The notes under the pieces: model-generated
What the model saw: only the letters and a program-made list of their open reading frames with translations
Told to the model about the DNA's origin: nothing
Databases searched by the model: none
Made by a program: the position numbers and the translations under genes
From: Amaricoccus macauensis_A
Lineage (GTDB): Bacteria > Pseudomonadota > Alphaproteobacteria > Rhodobacterales > Rhodobacteraceae
DNA: 64,000 nt
Direction: 5' to 3'
NCBI RefSeq assembly: GCF_049800915.1
Contig: NZ_JBNAFY010000001.1
Location: forward strand, 806,001-870,000
Shown here: in pieces, positions 17,007 through 25,637 of the stretch
How the letters are laid out: every line of letters begins with the position of its first letter
How positions within the stretch are numbered: the stretch's first letter is position 1

Positions 17007-17184
17007 CCCAACAGCCCCCTTGCTTCACTGGTCCGACCGGCCGCATCGTAAATGCTGCTCCGGAAACACCTGAAGCACGAAGGAAAAATGACAGAAAACG
17101 ACGCCTGCGGGACGGAACGTTCACCTTCAGGTAGCATCACCCGCCACGCTCGCCAAGCCAAAAAGGGGGCCGAAGCCCCGCTGT

Positions 17185-18084
17185 TCACTGATCGGCGGGA
17201 GCTGTCTGTTCCGCCGGAGCAGGCTGCTCGCTTGGCATTGGAGCCGAAGCGGCCTCAGGTGCCTTCTTCGACTTGCCAGCCTCATCACCCGCATCGGAAC
17301 CGGTCGCTTCGTCCGTTGCCGCGGCCTTGGTCGTACGTGGCTTGCGGCGGGTGCGTTTCTTCGGTGCGGGCTTCTCTTCCTCGCCTGAAGCTTCCGCCTG
17401 AACCGCTGCATCGGGCGCCGAGCCGTTGCTCTGGCCTTCCGGTGCCGCGGAGGGTTTCTCCTCGGCGGATTTTGCTTCCTCAGCCTGGGGGGCAGACTGC
17501 GCCTCAGCGACATTCTGCTCCGAAGCCCCAGCGTCCGATCCGTTCTTCGCCTCGGGCGCATCACCGCCCGGCTGGCCGGATCTTTCCTGTGCGCGAACCC
17601 GCGCCTCGCGATCTTCCGGTGTCTCCACCGGGCCGGAATTGTCGTCCGATCCGCGCGGGTCCAGGGTCACGAGCGCGGATTCGTCGCGGCTGTCCGAGCG
17701 GCTGTCAGAATTGTCGTTGCTGTCGTGCCCGTTCGAGCGCCGCGACTGTTGCGGCTGAGACTGGGCCTCTTCCCGGCGGGCCGCATCGCGCTGTTCGTGG
17801 GCCTGGCGCTGCTCCTGCATTTGACGCTGCGCATCGCCGAGCAAACGGCTGTAGTGCTCGGCATGCTGAAGAAAGCTTTCCGCTGCAACCCGATCGCCAG
17901 CCAACTGCGCGTCGCGAGCAAGCACGTTGTATTTGTCGATGATCTGCTGCGGCGTACCGCGAACCTTGCCATCAGGACCGGCGCTGTCGAAGACGCGATT
18001 GATGATGTTTCCGGCGCTGCGGCGCTGGCTCTGGTTGCCATTGCTCGACTTGTTCCGTGAACGTGACTTGTTCGATGGTCTCAT
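17185..18084 (-). CDS. DUF4167 domain protein with long disordered tail
   Basis: A 299-residue protein. The basic N-terminus (1-85) carries the DUF4167 signature, including NIINRVFDSAGPDGKVRGT, the helix QQIIDKYNVLARDA and AESFLQHAEHYSRLL. The remaining two thirds are low-complexity Gln/Ser/Asp/Glu, ending with an RTRRKPR basic patch and an Ala/Pro/Glu tail. The family is widespread in alphaproteobacteria; I know of no proven function. The basic N-terminus suggests nucleic-acid or ribosome contact, which is inference. Confidence 0.85.
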   Translation of the reverse strand: MRPSNKSRSRNKSSNGNQSQRRSAGNIINRVFDSAGPDGKVRGTPQQIIDKYNVLARDAQLAGDRVAAESFLQHAEHYSRLLGDAQRQMQEQRQAHEQRDAARREEAQSQPQQSRRSNGHDSNDNSDSRSDSRDESALVTLDPRGSDDNSGPVETPEDREARVRAQERSGQPGGDAPEAKNGSDAGASEQNVAEAQSAPQAEEAKSAEEKPSAAPEGQSNGSAPDAAVQAEASGEEEKPAPKKRTRRKPRTTKAAATDEATGSDAGDEAGKSKKAPEAASAPMPSEQPAPAEQTAPADQ

Positions 18085-18294
18085 GCTTAAGAGTTTCCGC
18101 CATTTTTTGGCTATACGGGCCTGCCGCCGCGCCGTAGCGCCTGCGCATACTTGCAGACCGAAGCGTCAATACACTTTCTGGGACCGCTGTGCGGCGCGAC
18201 CGATGGGTCTGGGCGCCCTGCCCGCGGAACATTTGTAGTCTATATCCGCTCAGGCGCGGATGACAAGGCAAATCGGGGCGGGAAATGGTCTCAA

Positions 18295-19134
18295 TTAAAT
18301 AGAAATGTCGACAGAACGCGCTTTTCCGGCCAGATCGCGGTGCATTCGAACGTTTTCGAACCCCGCCCGGCGAAAGAGCTCCGGCACGCTTTCTCCCTGA
18401 TCCGCCCCGATCTCGAAGAGCGCCCGACCCCCCGGAACAAGAACATCACGCAACCCCGCGGCGATCCGCACATAGCTCTCCAGCCCCGTCGGCCCCTCGC
18501 TCAACGCCATGTGCGGCTCCCAGTCGCGAACGGAGCGGTCGAGCGTCGCGATCTCGGCCCGCGGTATGTAGGGTGGGTTGCAGACCACAAGGTCAAAGCC
18601 GCCTTCAACGCCGTCGCACCAGTCGCCGGACCGAAGTTCGGCCTGATTGTCAACGCCGTGTCGGACGGCATTGCGCCGTGCAACGCGAAGCGCGTCATGG
18701 CTCCTGTCGACCCCCAGACCCGTCGCCTCAGGCCATTCCGAGAGCAGTGAAATCAGGAGAATGCCGCTTCCCGTTCCGAGGTCGAGCACCCTGCCGGGCC
18801 TGCGACCGGCGAGCGCCAATTCAACCAGCAGTTCGGTTTCGGGCCGCGGATCAAGCACATCCGCGCCCACCTCGAACTCCCGCCCCCAGAACCATCGCCG
18901 CCCCAGGATATGGGAAACCGGGCAGTGGGCGGCGCGGCGCTCGACGAACGTCTCGAAACGCGCGGCGGGCTCATTCTGGAGCATTTCCGGCTCCATGAGC
19001 GTCAGCCGTCCCGCGTCGATCCCCAAGGCCTCGGCCATCAGAAGCCGCGCATCGCGCGCAGGCTCGGGAACCCCGGCCTCCTTCAGTCGGCGCACCCCTG
19101 CCCTCAGGACGGTCGCCACGGTTTCTCGTGTCAT
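18295..19134 (-). CDS. prmC: Release factor glutamine methyltransferase
   Basis: Methylates the glutamine of the GGQ motif of RF1 and RF2 using SAM, which raises termination efficiency. The 279 residues have an N-terminal helical domain, the SAM loop VLDLGTGSGILL (about 117-127) and the catalytic NPPY at 186-189. The ATG overlaps the prfA stop by four bases, so enzyme and substrate are translated in tandem, a common arrangement. Confidence 0.96.
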   Translation of the reverse strand: MTRETVATVLRAGVRRLKEAGVPEPARDARLLMAEALGIDAGRLTLMEPEMLQNEPAARFETFVERRAAHCPVSHILGRRWFWGREFEVGADVLDPRPETELLVELALAGRRPGRVLDLGTGSGILLISLLSEWPEATGLGVDRSHDALRVARRNAVRHGVDNQAELRSGDWCDGVEGGFDLVVCNPPYIPRAEIATLDRSVRDWEPHMALSEGPTGLESYVRIAAGLRDVLVPGGRALFEIGADQGESVPELFRRAGFENVRMHRDLAGKARSVDISI

Positions 19135-20186
19135 TCCGCGAATTCTGCCAACCGTGCAGCCTGGTCGGCGGTCACGAGCGCCTCGACCACCTCATCGAGA
19201 TCGCCCTGAATGACCTGGTCAAGCTTGTAGAGCGTCAGCCCAATCCGGTGATCGGTGATCCGCCCTTGTGGGAAATTGTAGGTCCGGATCCGTTCCGAGC
19301 GATCGCCCGAGCCGACCTGTCCCTTCCGATCCGCGGCGCGTTCGCTGTCCTGCCGCTGCCGTTCCATGTCGAAGAGCCGCGCCCGCAACACCTGCATTGC
19401 CTGCGCCCGGTTCTGGTGTTGGGATTTTTCCGACGAGGTCACCACGATCCCGGTGGGAATATGGGTGATGCGCACGGCGGAATCGGTGGTGTTCACATGT
19501 TGACCCCCCGCACCGGACGCGCGCATCGTATCGATGCGTATATCGCTCGCGGGAATGTCGATTTCGACTTCCTCCGCTTCCGGAAGCACCGCGACCGTCG
19601 CGGCAGAGGTATGGATACGCCCGCCGGATTCCGTTGCTGGCACCCGCTGAACCCGATGCACCCCGGATTCGAACTTGAGCTGCGCGAACACGCCCTCGCC
19701 GCTCACTTCCGCCATCAGTTCCTTCAACCCGCCGAGCTCGGTCGGCGTCTCCTCCACGACCGTCCATCGCCAGCCCCGCCTCTCCGCGAAGCGTTGATAC
19801 ATCCGCGCAAGATCTCCTGCAAAGAGCGCAGCCTCCTCGCCACCGGTCCCTGCCCGGATCTCGAGAATTGCAGAGCGGCTGTCCGCGGCATCCTTCGGCA
19901 GAAGCGCGATCCGCAACCCGTGTTCTGCTTCGGGAAGCTCGGCGTCGATGCGCTCGAGTTCTTCCTGCGCCAGATCCTTCATCTCCGGATCGGCCAGCAG
20001 GCGCTTTGCCTCTTCCGCCTCCCGGACAAGATCCTCGTAGCGGGCGATCTGTTCGACCACCGGTTTGAGTTCGGCATATTCGCGCCCCAAAGCCGCAAGA
20101 TCCTCGACCGCCGCACCTTCGTTCAGGCGGGCCTCCAGGAATTCAAATCGGCCGCGGATCTGCGTGAGTCGTTCTGTGGGAAGCAT
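19131..20186 (-). CDS. prfA: Peptide chain release factor 1
   Basis: Recognises UAA and UAG at the ribosomal A site and triggers peptide release. The 351 residues include the RF1 codon-recognition tripeptide PAT (RVPATESGG) and the GGQ motif (ASGAGGQHVN). Length fits RF1. The start is taken at MLPTERL (20186), which matches family N-termini; a longer frame upstream runs into the divergent gene. It is coupled to prmC. Confidence 0.97.
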   Translation of the reverse strand: MLPTERLTQIRGRFEFLEARLNEGAAVEDLAALGREYAELKPVVEQIARYEDLVREAEEAKRLLADPEMKDLAQEELERIDAELPEAEHGLRIALLPKDAADSRSAILEIRAGTGGEEAALFAGDLARMYQRFAERRGWRWTVVEETPTELGGLKELMAEVSGEGVFAQLKFESGVHRVQRVPATESGGRIHTSAATVAVLPEAEEVEIDIPASDIRIDTMRASGAGGQHVNTTDSAVRITHIPTGIVVTSSEKSQHQNRAQAMQVLRARLFDMERQRQDSERAADRKGQVGSGDRSERIRTYNFPQGRITDHRIGLTLYKLDQVIQGDLDEVVEALVTADQAARLAEFAE

Positions 20187-20264
20187 GGCGGGGGATTTGA
20201 GAGATCGACACGCTTGGGTCAAGCAGAAGTCGCAATTTTGCCCGTTTCATGTCATGTTGCGATC

Positions 20265-20594
20265 ATGGAGCGGGTCGTGATCATTGCTATCGCCACGATG
20301 ATCCTGCCATTGGGCGGCCCGGTCCGTGCGGAACAGGCGCAAACCGCACCGGGTGCCAGCGCGATCGACTGCTACTGCCGCGACTCCAGCGGTAAGAGAA
20401 TCGAGATGGGCGATGTCCTTTGCCTAAGTGTGGACGGTCGGAGCTTCCTCGCGCGCTGCTCGATGTCGCTCAATACGCCAATGTGGCGCGAGATTGAGCA
20501 GGGCTGTGTGATCTCAGGGCTCTTCGACCCCAAGCCGCTTCTGTACTGTGCTCAGCCAACGCCGAATGCGTTTTGCGTTCACCCCAAGGTCTGA
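20265..20594 (+). CDS. Small cysteine-rich secreted protein, function unknown
   Basis: A 109-residue protein with a clear signal peptide (about 1-22, MERVVIIAIATMILPLGG then PVRA) and a short mature domain with seven cysteines, starting CYCRDSSGKR and continuing through GDVLCLSV, FLARCSMSLN, IEQGC, LYCAQ and AFCV. The pattern CYC...CL...RC...NTPMWRE resembles small periplasmic proteins I have seen in other roseobacters, without known function. It is divergent from prfA. Its last 81 bases overlap the end of the DUF1499 gene on the other strand. A large open frame upstream is only the prfA shadow. Confidence 0.75.
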   Translation: MERVVIIAIATMILPLGGPVRAEQAQTAPGASAIDCYCRDSSGKRIEMGDVLCLSVDGRSFLARCSMSLNTPMWREIEQGCVISGLFDPKPLLYCAQPTPNAFCVHPKV

Positions 20595-21014
20595 GTGCCC
20601 GTATCTCGAACGCGAGTAGATCGCGAGCATGGCCCCATCCCCGCCTTCGGCCTCGATTACACGCACCGAAATATAGTCGGGAAAGCCGAAAAGCCCGCTG
20701 CGCTGAACGTAAGTTGTCCAGCCTTCCGCCGGTGCGCCCGCAAGCCGAGTCGTCCGGGGTTCGGAAAGCGCCACCGCGTCGAACGCCATGGCAAGATCAG
20801 GCGCGGGAACCGGGTATACGCCCGCGACCTCACCCTCACGTAGCGCATCAACTCCACCTGGCAATATCCAGTATTCGTTTGGTTTTCCGGAACTTTCAGC
20901 ACTGAGCGGATCAACATGCCACACCGCCGGATCATCGGAGGAAAGCCGCACGGCTGCCATCAATCCGACGAGACCGGCAACCGCAAGGGCGAGACCCCAG
21001 AGAAAGAATTGCAC
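20514..21014 (-). CDS. DUF1499 domain membrane-anchored protein
   Basis: A 166-residue protein with one N-terminal membrane helix (about 2-23, FFLWGLALAVAGLVGLMAAV) followed by a DUF1499 domain with its conserved late motif SRSRYGHSDLGVNAKRIRRWL. No Shine-Dalgarno sequence is clear. I chose the GTG at 21014, five bases beyond the ispG stop, because the residues encoded farther upstream lie inside ispG. It is the last gene of the rodZ-ispG unit. Function is unknown. Confidence 0.82.
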   Translation of the reverse strand: MQFFLWGLALAVAGLVGLMAAVRLSSDDPAVWHVDPLSAESSGKPNEYWILPGGVDALREGEVAGVYPVPAPDLAMAFDAVALSEPRTTRLAGAPAEGWTTYVQRSGLFGFPDYISVRVIEAEGGDGAMLAIYSRSRYGHSDLGVNAKRIRRWLSTVQKRLGVEEP

Positions 21015-21018
21015 GTGA

Positions 21019-22152
21019 CTACTCGGCCGCTTCCGGGGCTGCCGCACTCTCGGCTTCGATCTCGGCCGCGCGCTTTTCCACCAGTTCGACGATGTGATCG
21101 ACCATGCCTTCGTTGCCGAGCTTGTGGTCCTGCTTGCCTGCCATGTAGACCATGCCCGAACCCGCGCCACCGCCGGTGAAGCCCACATCCGTCATCAGCG
21201 CTTCGCCCGGTCCGTTCACTACGCACCCGATGATCGAGAGCGACATCGGCGTCTTGATATGTTCCAGCCGCTTTTCGAGGATCTCCACCGTCTTGATGAC
21301 ATCGAATCCCTGCCGTGCGCAGGACGGACAGGAAATGATGTTCACGCCGCGATGACGGAGACCCAGGGACTTGAGAATCTCGTAACCGACCCGAACCTCT
21401 TCGACCGGGTCGGCGGAAAGGCTCACCCGGATCGTGTCGCCGATCCCCATCCAGAGAAGGTTCCCGAGCCCGATGGCCGATTTGATCGTGCCCGACATCA
21501 GCCCGCCGGCCTCGGTGATGCCGAGATGGATCGGCGCGTCCGTCGCCTCGGCCAGCGCCTGATAGGCCGCCGCCGCAAGGAACACGTCCGAAGCCTTCAC
21601 CGAGATCTTGAACTCGTGAAAGTCGTTGTCCTGAAGAATGCGAATGTGATCGAGACCGCTTTCGACCATCGCATCGGGGCAAGGCTCGCCGTATTTCTCA
21701 AGCAGATGCCGTTCGAGCGAGCCCGCGTTGACCCCGATCCGCATCGAACAGCCGTGATCGCGCGCCGCCTGGATCACCTCGCGCACGCGATCGGGCTTGC
21801 CGATATTTCCCGGATTGATCCGCAGACAGGCCGCACCCGCCTCCGCTGCCTCGATCCCGCGGCGGTAGTGGAAATGGATATCCGCAACAATGGGAACCGG
21901 GCTTTCCTTCACGATCTCCTTCAGTGCCCGGCTCGAATCCTCGTCGGGCACGGACACGCGCACGATATCGGCACCAGCCTCCGCCGCGGCCTGAACCTGC
22001 GCGATGGTCGCGCGCACATCCGTCGTGAGCGTGTTGGTCATGGTCTGGACACTGATCGGCGCACCACCGCCAACAGGAACATTCCCCACATGAATCTGAC
22101 GGGATTCACGGCGGTAGATGTCGCGCCAGGGACGGATCGGATTATGTGACAT
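21019..22152 (-). CDS. ispG: (E)-4-hydroxy-3-methylbut-2-enyl-diphosphate synthase
   Basis: Iron-sulfur enzyme of the MEP isoprenoid pathway that reduces MEcPP to HMBPP. The 377 residues have a TIM-barrel N-terminus (QTMTNTLTTDV, ADIHFHYR) and the three 4Fe-4S cysteines in CPSCAR and IIGCVVNGPGE. The ATG at 22152 is preferred to the TTG just before it. It follows the rodZ-like gene by about 80 bases, a frequent order in proteobacteria. Confidence 0.96.
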   Translation of the reverse strand: MSHNPIRPWRDIYRRESRQIHVGNVPVGGGAPISVQTMTNTLTTDVRATIAQVQAAAEAGADIVRVSVPDEDSSRALKEIVKESPVPIVADIHFHYRRGIEAAEAGAACLRINPGNIGKPDRVREVIQAARDHGCSMRIGVNAGSLERHLLEKYGEPCPDAMVESGLDHIRILQDNDFHEFKISVKASDVFLAAAAYQALAEATDAPIHLGITEAGGLMSGTIKSAIGLGNLLWMGIGDTIRVSLSADPVEEVRVGYEILKSLGLRHRGVNIISCPSCARQGFDVIKTVEILEKRLEHIKTPMSLSIIGCVVNGPGEALMTDVGFTGGGAGSGMVYMAGKQDHKLGNEGMVDHIVELVEKRAAEIEAESAAAPEAAE

Positions 22153-22233
22153 CAAGCTCTTCCACGGGGCTTCGTTTCGAGGGGAAACCTAGTGGAGCGG
22201 GCCGCGGATGTCACCCCCGCGACCCAAGGGTGA

Positions 22234-23514
22234 TCACTGGATCGCGACCGCTCTGGGCGCTGCACCAGACCGCTGGGTGATCTCTTCGGGGATGTCTTCG
22301 ACCACCGGATACTCCGCCGAGAGCGCCTCGGCCGCAAGCGATACATCCTTGATCGACCGCGTGCCGCTGCCCAGGGGCCCGCGCAGCACATCGCCCATCT
22401 CCACGTAGAGCGACCCGGAATTGCCGGCCCAGATCTGCGGCCCGTCGATGCCGCGCGGCAGGGTATAACGCTCGCCGCGCTCGAGGATCTTCTCGAAAAC
22501 GATCGTCCCGTTTTCCTGGTAGATCCGCACCCAGGCGGCGCGCTCGGCCACGATGGAAATCGGGAAGTCGCCCTCCGCCTCCGGTGCCATGGCCACGTCG
22601 ATCTTTTCCTGCTCCGCAGCTTCGGCGGCGTAGACCGCCTCGATCAGCGGCGCGACGACCATGGGGGCGGCCGACGGATTCGCCGCCGCAGCCGTCTGCG
22701 CCACGGGAGGCGCGATCTGCCTGGGCACATGGACGAGAAGCGGACCCACCTTGTCCGGGTCGATGGCCGCAATCGGGCCGTCGCGCGGCTGGAGGATCGG
22801 AACTTCCAGTTCCTGCTGACGATAAAGCTCCGAGAGAGCAGTCGCCGTCACCGGGCTTTCGAGATCGGCCAGCAAGGTGTCCGCGTCCATGGAGGGCTCG
22901 GGCGCCTCCATCGCGTTCATCTCCGCCTGTGCAACCGGCAGGTCCTCGACCGGCGCGAACTGAACCCGCTGGATGTTCTGCAGGATGGACCAGCCACCAT
23001 ACCCCAATCCACCGACCAGCAGGGCCAGCACGAAAAGCGATCCGAGAGCGGAAAGACGGAAATCGCTGAAGACGCTCGAGCGCGGCTCGGCCAGCGGAAA
23101 GCGCGGCTGAAATCCTTCGACGGCCGGCTCCGGCCCCGCCGCACGGCGAAGCAGCATGCCCGGCTTTCCCGGAACGGCCGCCTTCTCCTCGCGGCTCTTC
23201 CGGGCACGCGCCTCGGCTGTCGCAGCATAACTGAAATCGTTTTCCGAGCAAAACCGATCGTAGACCTGTGCCGGTTCGAGCCCGAGATAGCGGGCATAGG
23301 ACCGCACATATCCCGGTATGAAACTCGGATTGGGAAAGGCCTCGACATTGCCTTCCTCGATGGCGGCGATGTAATTCGCCTGTATGCGCAGATCTCTCTG
23401 CACATCGAGGAGGGTCTTGCCCTTGGTCGCGCGCTCACCGCGCAATTCGTCCCCGAGCGCGAACTCGTATTTCGTCGCGTCACTGTTGGACGGATGTGTG
23501 TCCGGTCGATCCAT
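22234..23514 (-). CDS. RodZ-like HTH and DUF4115 membrane protein
   Basis: A 426-residue bitopic protein. The N-terminal Xre-type helix-turn-helix (about 20-90, including GKTLLDVQRDLRI and SFIPGYVRSYARYLGL) is cytoplasmic. One membrane helix lies near 160-180 (LGSLFVLALLVGGLGYG), followed by a Pro/Ala-rich periplasmic spacer and a C-terminal DUF4115 beta domain (AAWVRIYQENG to LGSGTRSIKDV). This is the layout of RodZ, which links MreB to the wall machinery. The ATG at 23514 has GAGG upstream; one nine codons earlier (23541) is possible. Confidence 0.87.
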   Translation of the reverse strand: MDRPDTHPSNSDATKYEFALGDELRGERATKGKTLLDVQRDLRIQANYIAAIEEGNVEAFPNPSFIPGYVRSYARYLGLEPAQVYDRFCSENDFSYAATAEARARKSREEKAAVPGKPGMLLRRAAGPEPAVEGFQPRFPLAEPRSSVFSDFRLSALGSLFVLALLVGGLGYGGWSILQNIQRVQFAPVEDLPVAQAEMNAMEAPEPSMDADTLLADLESPVTATALSELYRQQELEVPILQPRDGPIAAIDPDKVGPLLVHVPRQIAPPVAQTAAAANPSAAPMVVAPLIEAVYAAEAAEQEKIDVAMAPEAEGDFPISIVAERAAWVRIYQENGTIVFEKILERGERYTLPRGIDGPQIWAGNSGSLYVEMGDVLRGPLGSGTRSIKDVSLAAEALSAEYPVVEDIPEEITQRSGAAPRAVAIQ

Positions 23515-23710
23515 GGATCCGCCTCGAGACCCCGCATTCATATTTCACTGCCCGCTCCGGTCATACGCGAATCACATCGCGTTCTGCCGGCTTTGATTTT
23601 GACCAATCTTATCACGGTTTCAGGAGCTTGGGCAGTAAACTGTTGCGGGGTCCCCCCACTCGGAGGAGAATTGCCCACCGCCAGCGCGGCGCTGGGCACG
23701 AAATACGTGA

Positions 23711-24220
23711 TCAGTAGATGTAGCGGATCTGATCGGTCCAGTAGCGTTCCATGCGGCGCAGGCTCGCGTTGATGTCCTGAAGCTGCACATCGCCGGTGAC
23801 ATCCTTGCTCAGGATCCCGTCCGCGTGGCGCTGGAACAGATCACCTACCGTCGCGCGGATCCGCTGGCCCTTCTCGGTCAGCCGGACGCGCACAGCGCGG
23901 CGGTCCACCGCGCACTTCTGGTGGTGCATGTAGCCGCACTCGACAAGCTTCTTCAGGTTGTATGAGACGTTCGAGCCCTGGTAATAACCGCGCGATTTAA
24001 GCTCGCCGGCCGTTACCTCGTTATCACCGATGTTGAACAGAAGTAGTGCCTGAACCGCATTGATGTCGATAATCCCGAGACGCTCAAATTCATCCTTGAT
24101 AACATCGAGCAGCAGCCGATGAAGACGCTCGACCATGGATAGCGTCTCGAGATAAGCGACGAGAAAGTCCTCGCTAGGCAAGGTGTCCCCGACGCGCGCC
24201 ACTTCGGCAGGCATACTCAT
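23711..24220 (-). CDS. MarR-family winged-helix regulator, LdtR-like
   Basis: A 169-residue MarR-type regulator. The winged helix covers about 50-130, with recognition region RGYYQGSNVSYNLKKLVECGY and wing VDRRAVRVRLTEKGQ. The N-terminal helix MVERLHRLLLDVIKDEFERLG and overall length match LdtR, known in Liberibacter and Sinorhizobium to control an L,D-transpeptidase and stress tolerance. No transpeptidase gene is in the window. The region before its start contains CCGGG/CCCGG arms that might be an operator. Confidence 0.85.
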   Translation of the reverse strand: MSMPAEVARVGDTLPSEDFLVAYLETLSMVERLHRLLLDVIKDEFERLGIIDINAVQALLLFNIGDNEVTAGELKSRGYYQGSNVSYNLKKLVECGYMHHQKCAVDRRAVRVRLTEKGQRIRATVGDLFQRHADGILSKDVTGDVQLQDINASLRRMERYWTDQIRYIY

Positions 24221-24297
24221 GATGTGTCTCCGGGTAATCTTTACTTGCCCGGAGCGTTGCCCAAAAACTTCTACAAGTCGTTAAAGACGCAACATAT

Positions 24298-24570
24298 TCA
24301 CCAAATTCGGTGATAAAGCCGAATTCTCTCGAGAATTTCCGTGTGCTCGGACGGCATCGGAACCTGACCGCTAACCCACTGGTAGAGGTCTTGATCGTTT
24401 TCCGACAAAAGTGACTCGTATGCATCAAGTGCATCGCTTGAAAGCTTCGCGATCTCGGCATCGGAATAGGGACCGAGAATCATGTCCATCTCCTTGGTGC
24501 CGCGCCGCCAGCTGCGCATCTGCAGCCTCTTGAGCCTGTGCTCCCGTGTCTCGCTCGCAGCCTCGTTCAT
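24298..24570 (-). CDS. sdhE: FAD assembly factor SdhE
   Basis: A 90-residue helical protein of the SdhE/SDHAF2 family, which helps attach FAD to the succinate dehydrogenase flavoprotein. The signature RRGTKEMD is intact near residues 24-31, followed by GPYSDAEI and LYQWVSGQ. The start MNEAASETREHR at 24570 matches family N-termini. No sdh genes are nearby. It is divergent from sspB. Confidence 0.94.
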   Translation of the reverse strand: MNEAASETREHRLKRLQMRSWRRGTKEMDMILGPYSDAEIAKLSSDALDAYESLLSENDQDLYQWVSGQVPMPSEHTEILERIRLYHRIW

Positions 24571-24747
24571 GATCTTGCCATGCTCCCCAACACCGTCGCA
24601 CCCCGCCCGAGCGGCGGCCGGTGCGGCGCGCATCATACTCCCGGGCGTCGGAGCAGCAAGGCTCCTCCCGGAATTCGGGCCGGAGGCCCTTTCCCTGCCC
24701 CGAGAATCGGATATGGTCGGCAGACTTCATCAAGGGACTGCGGTGCA

Positions 24748-25215
24748 ATGTCGGAATCGATCAACTACGGGCGGCTGATGCATAAGGCGATGCGGAGGCT
24801 GATCGCCGAGGTGCTCGAACAGGTTGCCAGGGAGGGCCTCCCGGGCGCCCACCACTTCTTCATCGGCTTCGACACGACCCATCCCGGCGTGGACATGGCC
24901 GCCTCGCTCAAGGCGCGCTACCCCGAGGACATGACGATCGTCATGCAGGAATGGTTCGAGGATCTCGCAGTGGCGCAGGACCGCTTCTCCGTGACCCTGA
25001 GTTTCGGCGGCGTGCCCGAAACGATCGTGGTGCCGTTTGACGCCATCAAGACCTTCATCGATCCCTCCGTGGAGTTCGGGCTCAAGTTCGATGCTCAGGA
25101 CGAGGACAACGATCCGGATGATGATGAGGATGAAGACGACAGCGCAGAGCAGGAAGACGACGCGGAAGAACACGACGCCGAAATCGTCAGCCTCGACCAG
25201 TTCCGCAAGCATTGA
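24748..25215 (+). CDS. sspB: ClpXP adaptor SspB
   Basis: A 155-residue adaptor that delivers ssrA-tagged and other substrates to ClpXP. The alphaproteobacterial SspB fold is seen in LMHKAMRRLIAEVLEQVA, HHFFIGFDTTHPGV and the central beta strands VTLSFGG and ETIVVPFDAI. An Asp/Glu-rich linker (about 112-143) leads to the C-terminal ClpX-docking motif VSLDQFRKH. The ATG at 24748 replaces longer open-frame starts that run through the sdhE promoter region. Confidence 0.93.
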   Translation: MSESINYGRLMHKAMRRLIAEVLEQVAREGLPGAHHFFIGFDTTHPGVDMAASLKARYPEDMTIVMQEWFEDLAVAQDRFSVTLSFGGVPETIVVPFDAIKTFIDPSVEFGLKFDAQDEDNDPDDDEDEDDSAEQEDDAEEHDAEIVSLDQFRKH

Positions 25216-25637
25216 ACCCTGCCCTCCAGCGAGCCTTTAAACCCGCAAGGTTCTGAAACGGACATTTTCGGGTTGAGCCGTCCAAATAGCTTTCCTCGGC
25301 TTGCGTGTTAACGCCGCAAGAGAGAGTACGGATCAGGTGGCCGGCATCACTCCAACGTGTCGCAGGATCGTGATCCATAGCGCGGATCGACCCGATTAAG
25401 TGGGCCGATCTCAGATGCATTGTCTTGCATCAAAGTCAGATCGGAAAAACTCGCCTTATAGTTTAGTGTTCCAGATGTCTCTGTCCCACAAGGATGGAAT
25501 CAGGACGCCAAAGCGTATTCGAGGATCTGGTGATTTTGACTGTTAGTTGGTTCCGAGTTCCCTGTCTCACAGTTTAAACCGCGCACCCACATTTCTCATG
25601 AGGGCACAGCGGTCATGAAGCATTGTCTCTGAGGATC
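25216..25637 (+). promoter_or_regulatory. Upstream region of the first island RTX gene
   Basis: A 422-bp stretch without a credible gene; it is more AT-rich than its flanks. At 25593-25604 the sequence TTCTCATGAGGG lies 34 bases before the ATG. It contains the perfect palindrome CTCATGAG and shares ATGAGGG with two sites ahead of the third RTX gene. A long 5' leader is possible. Confidence 0.45.

Noticed and set aside
19128..20264. Upstream extension of the small Cys-rich secreted protein to 488 residues
   Set aside because: This part is the complement of prfA. The signal peptide begins at the ATG at 20265.
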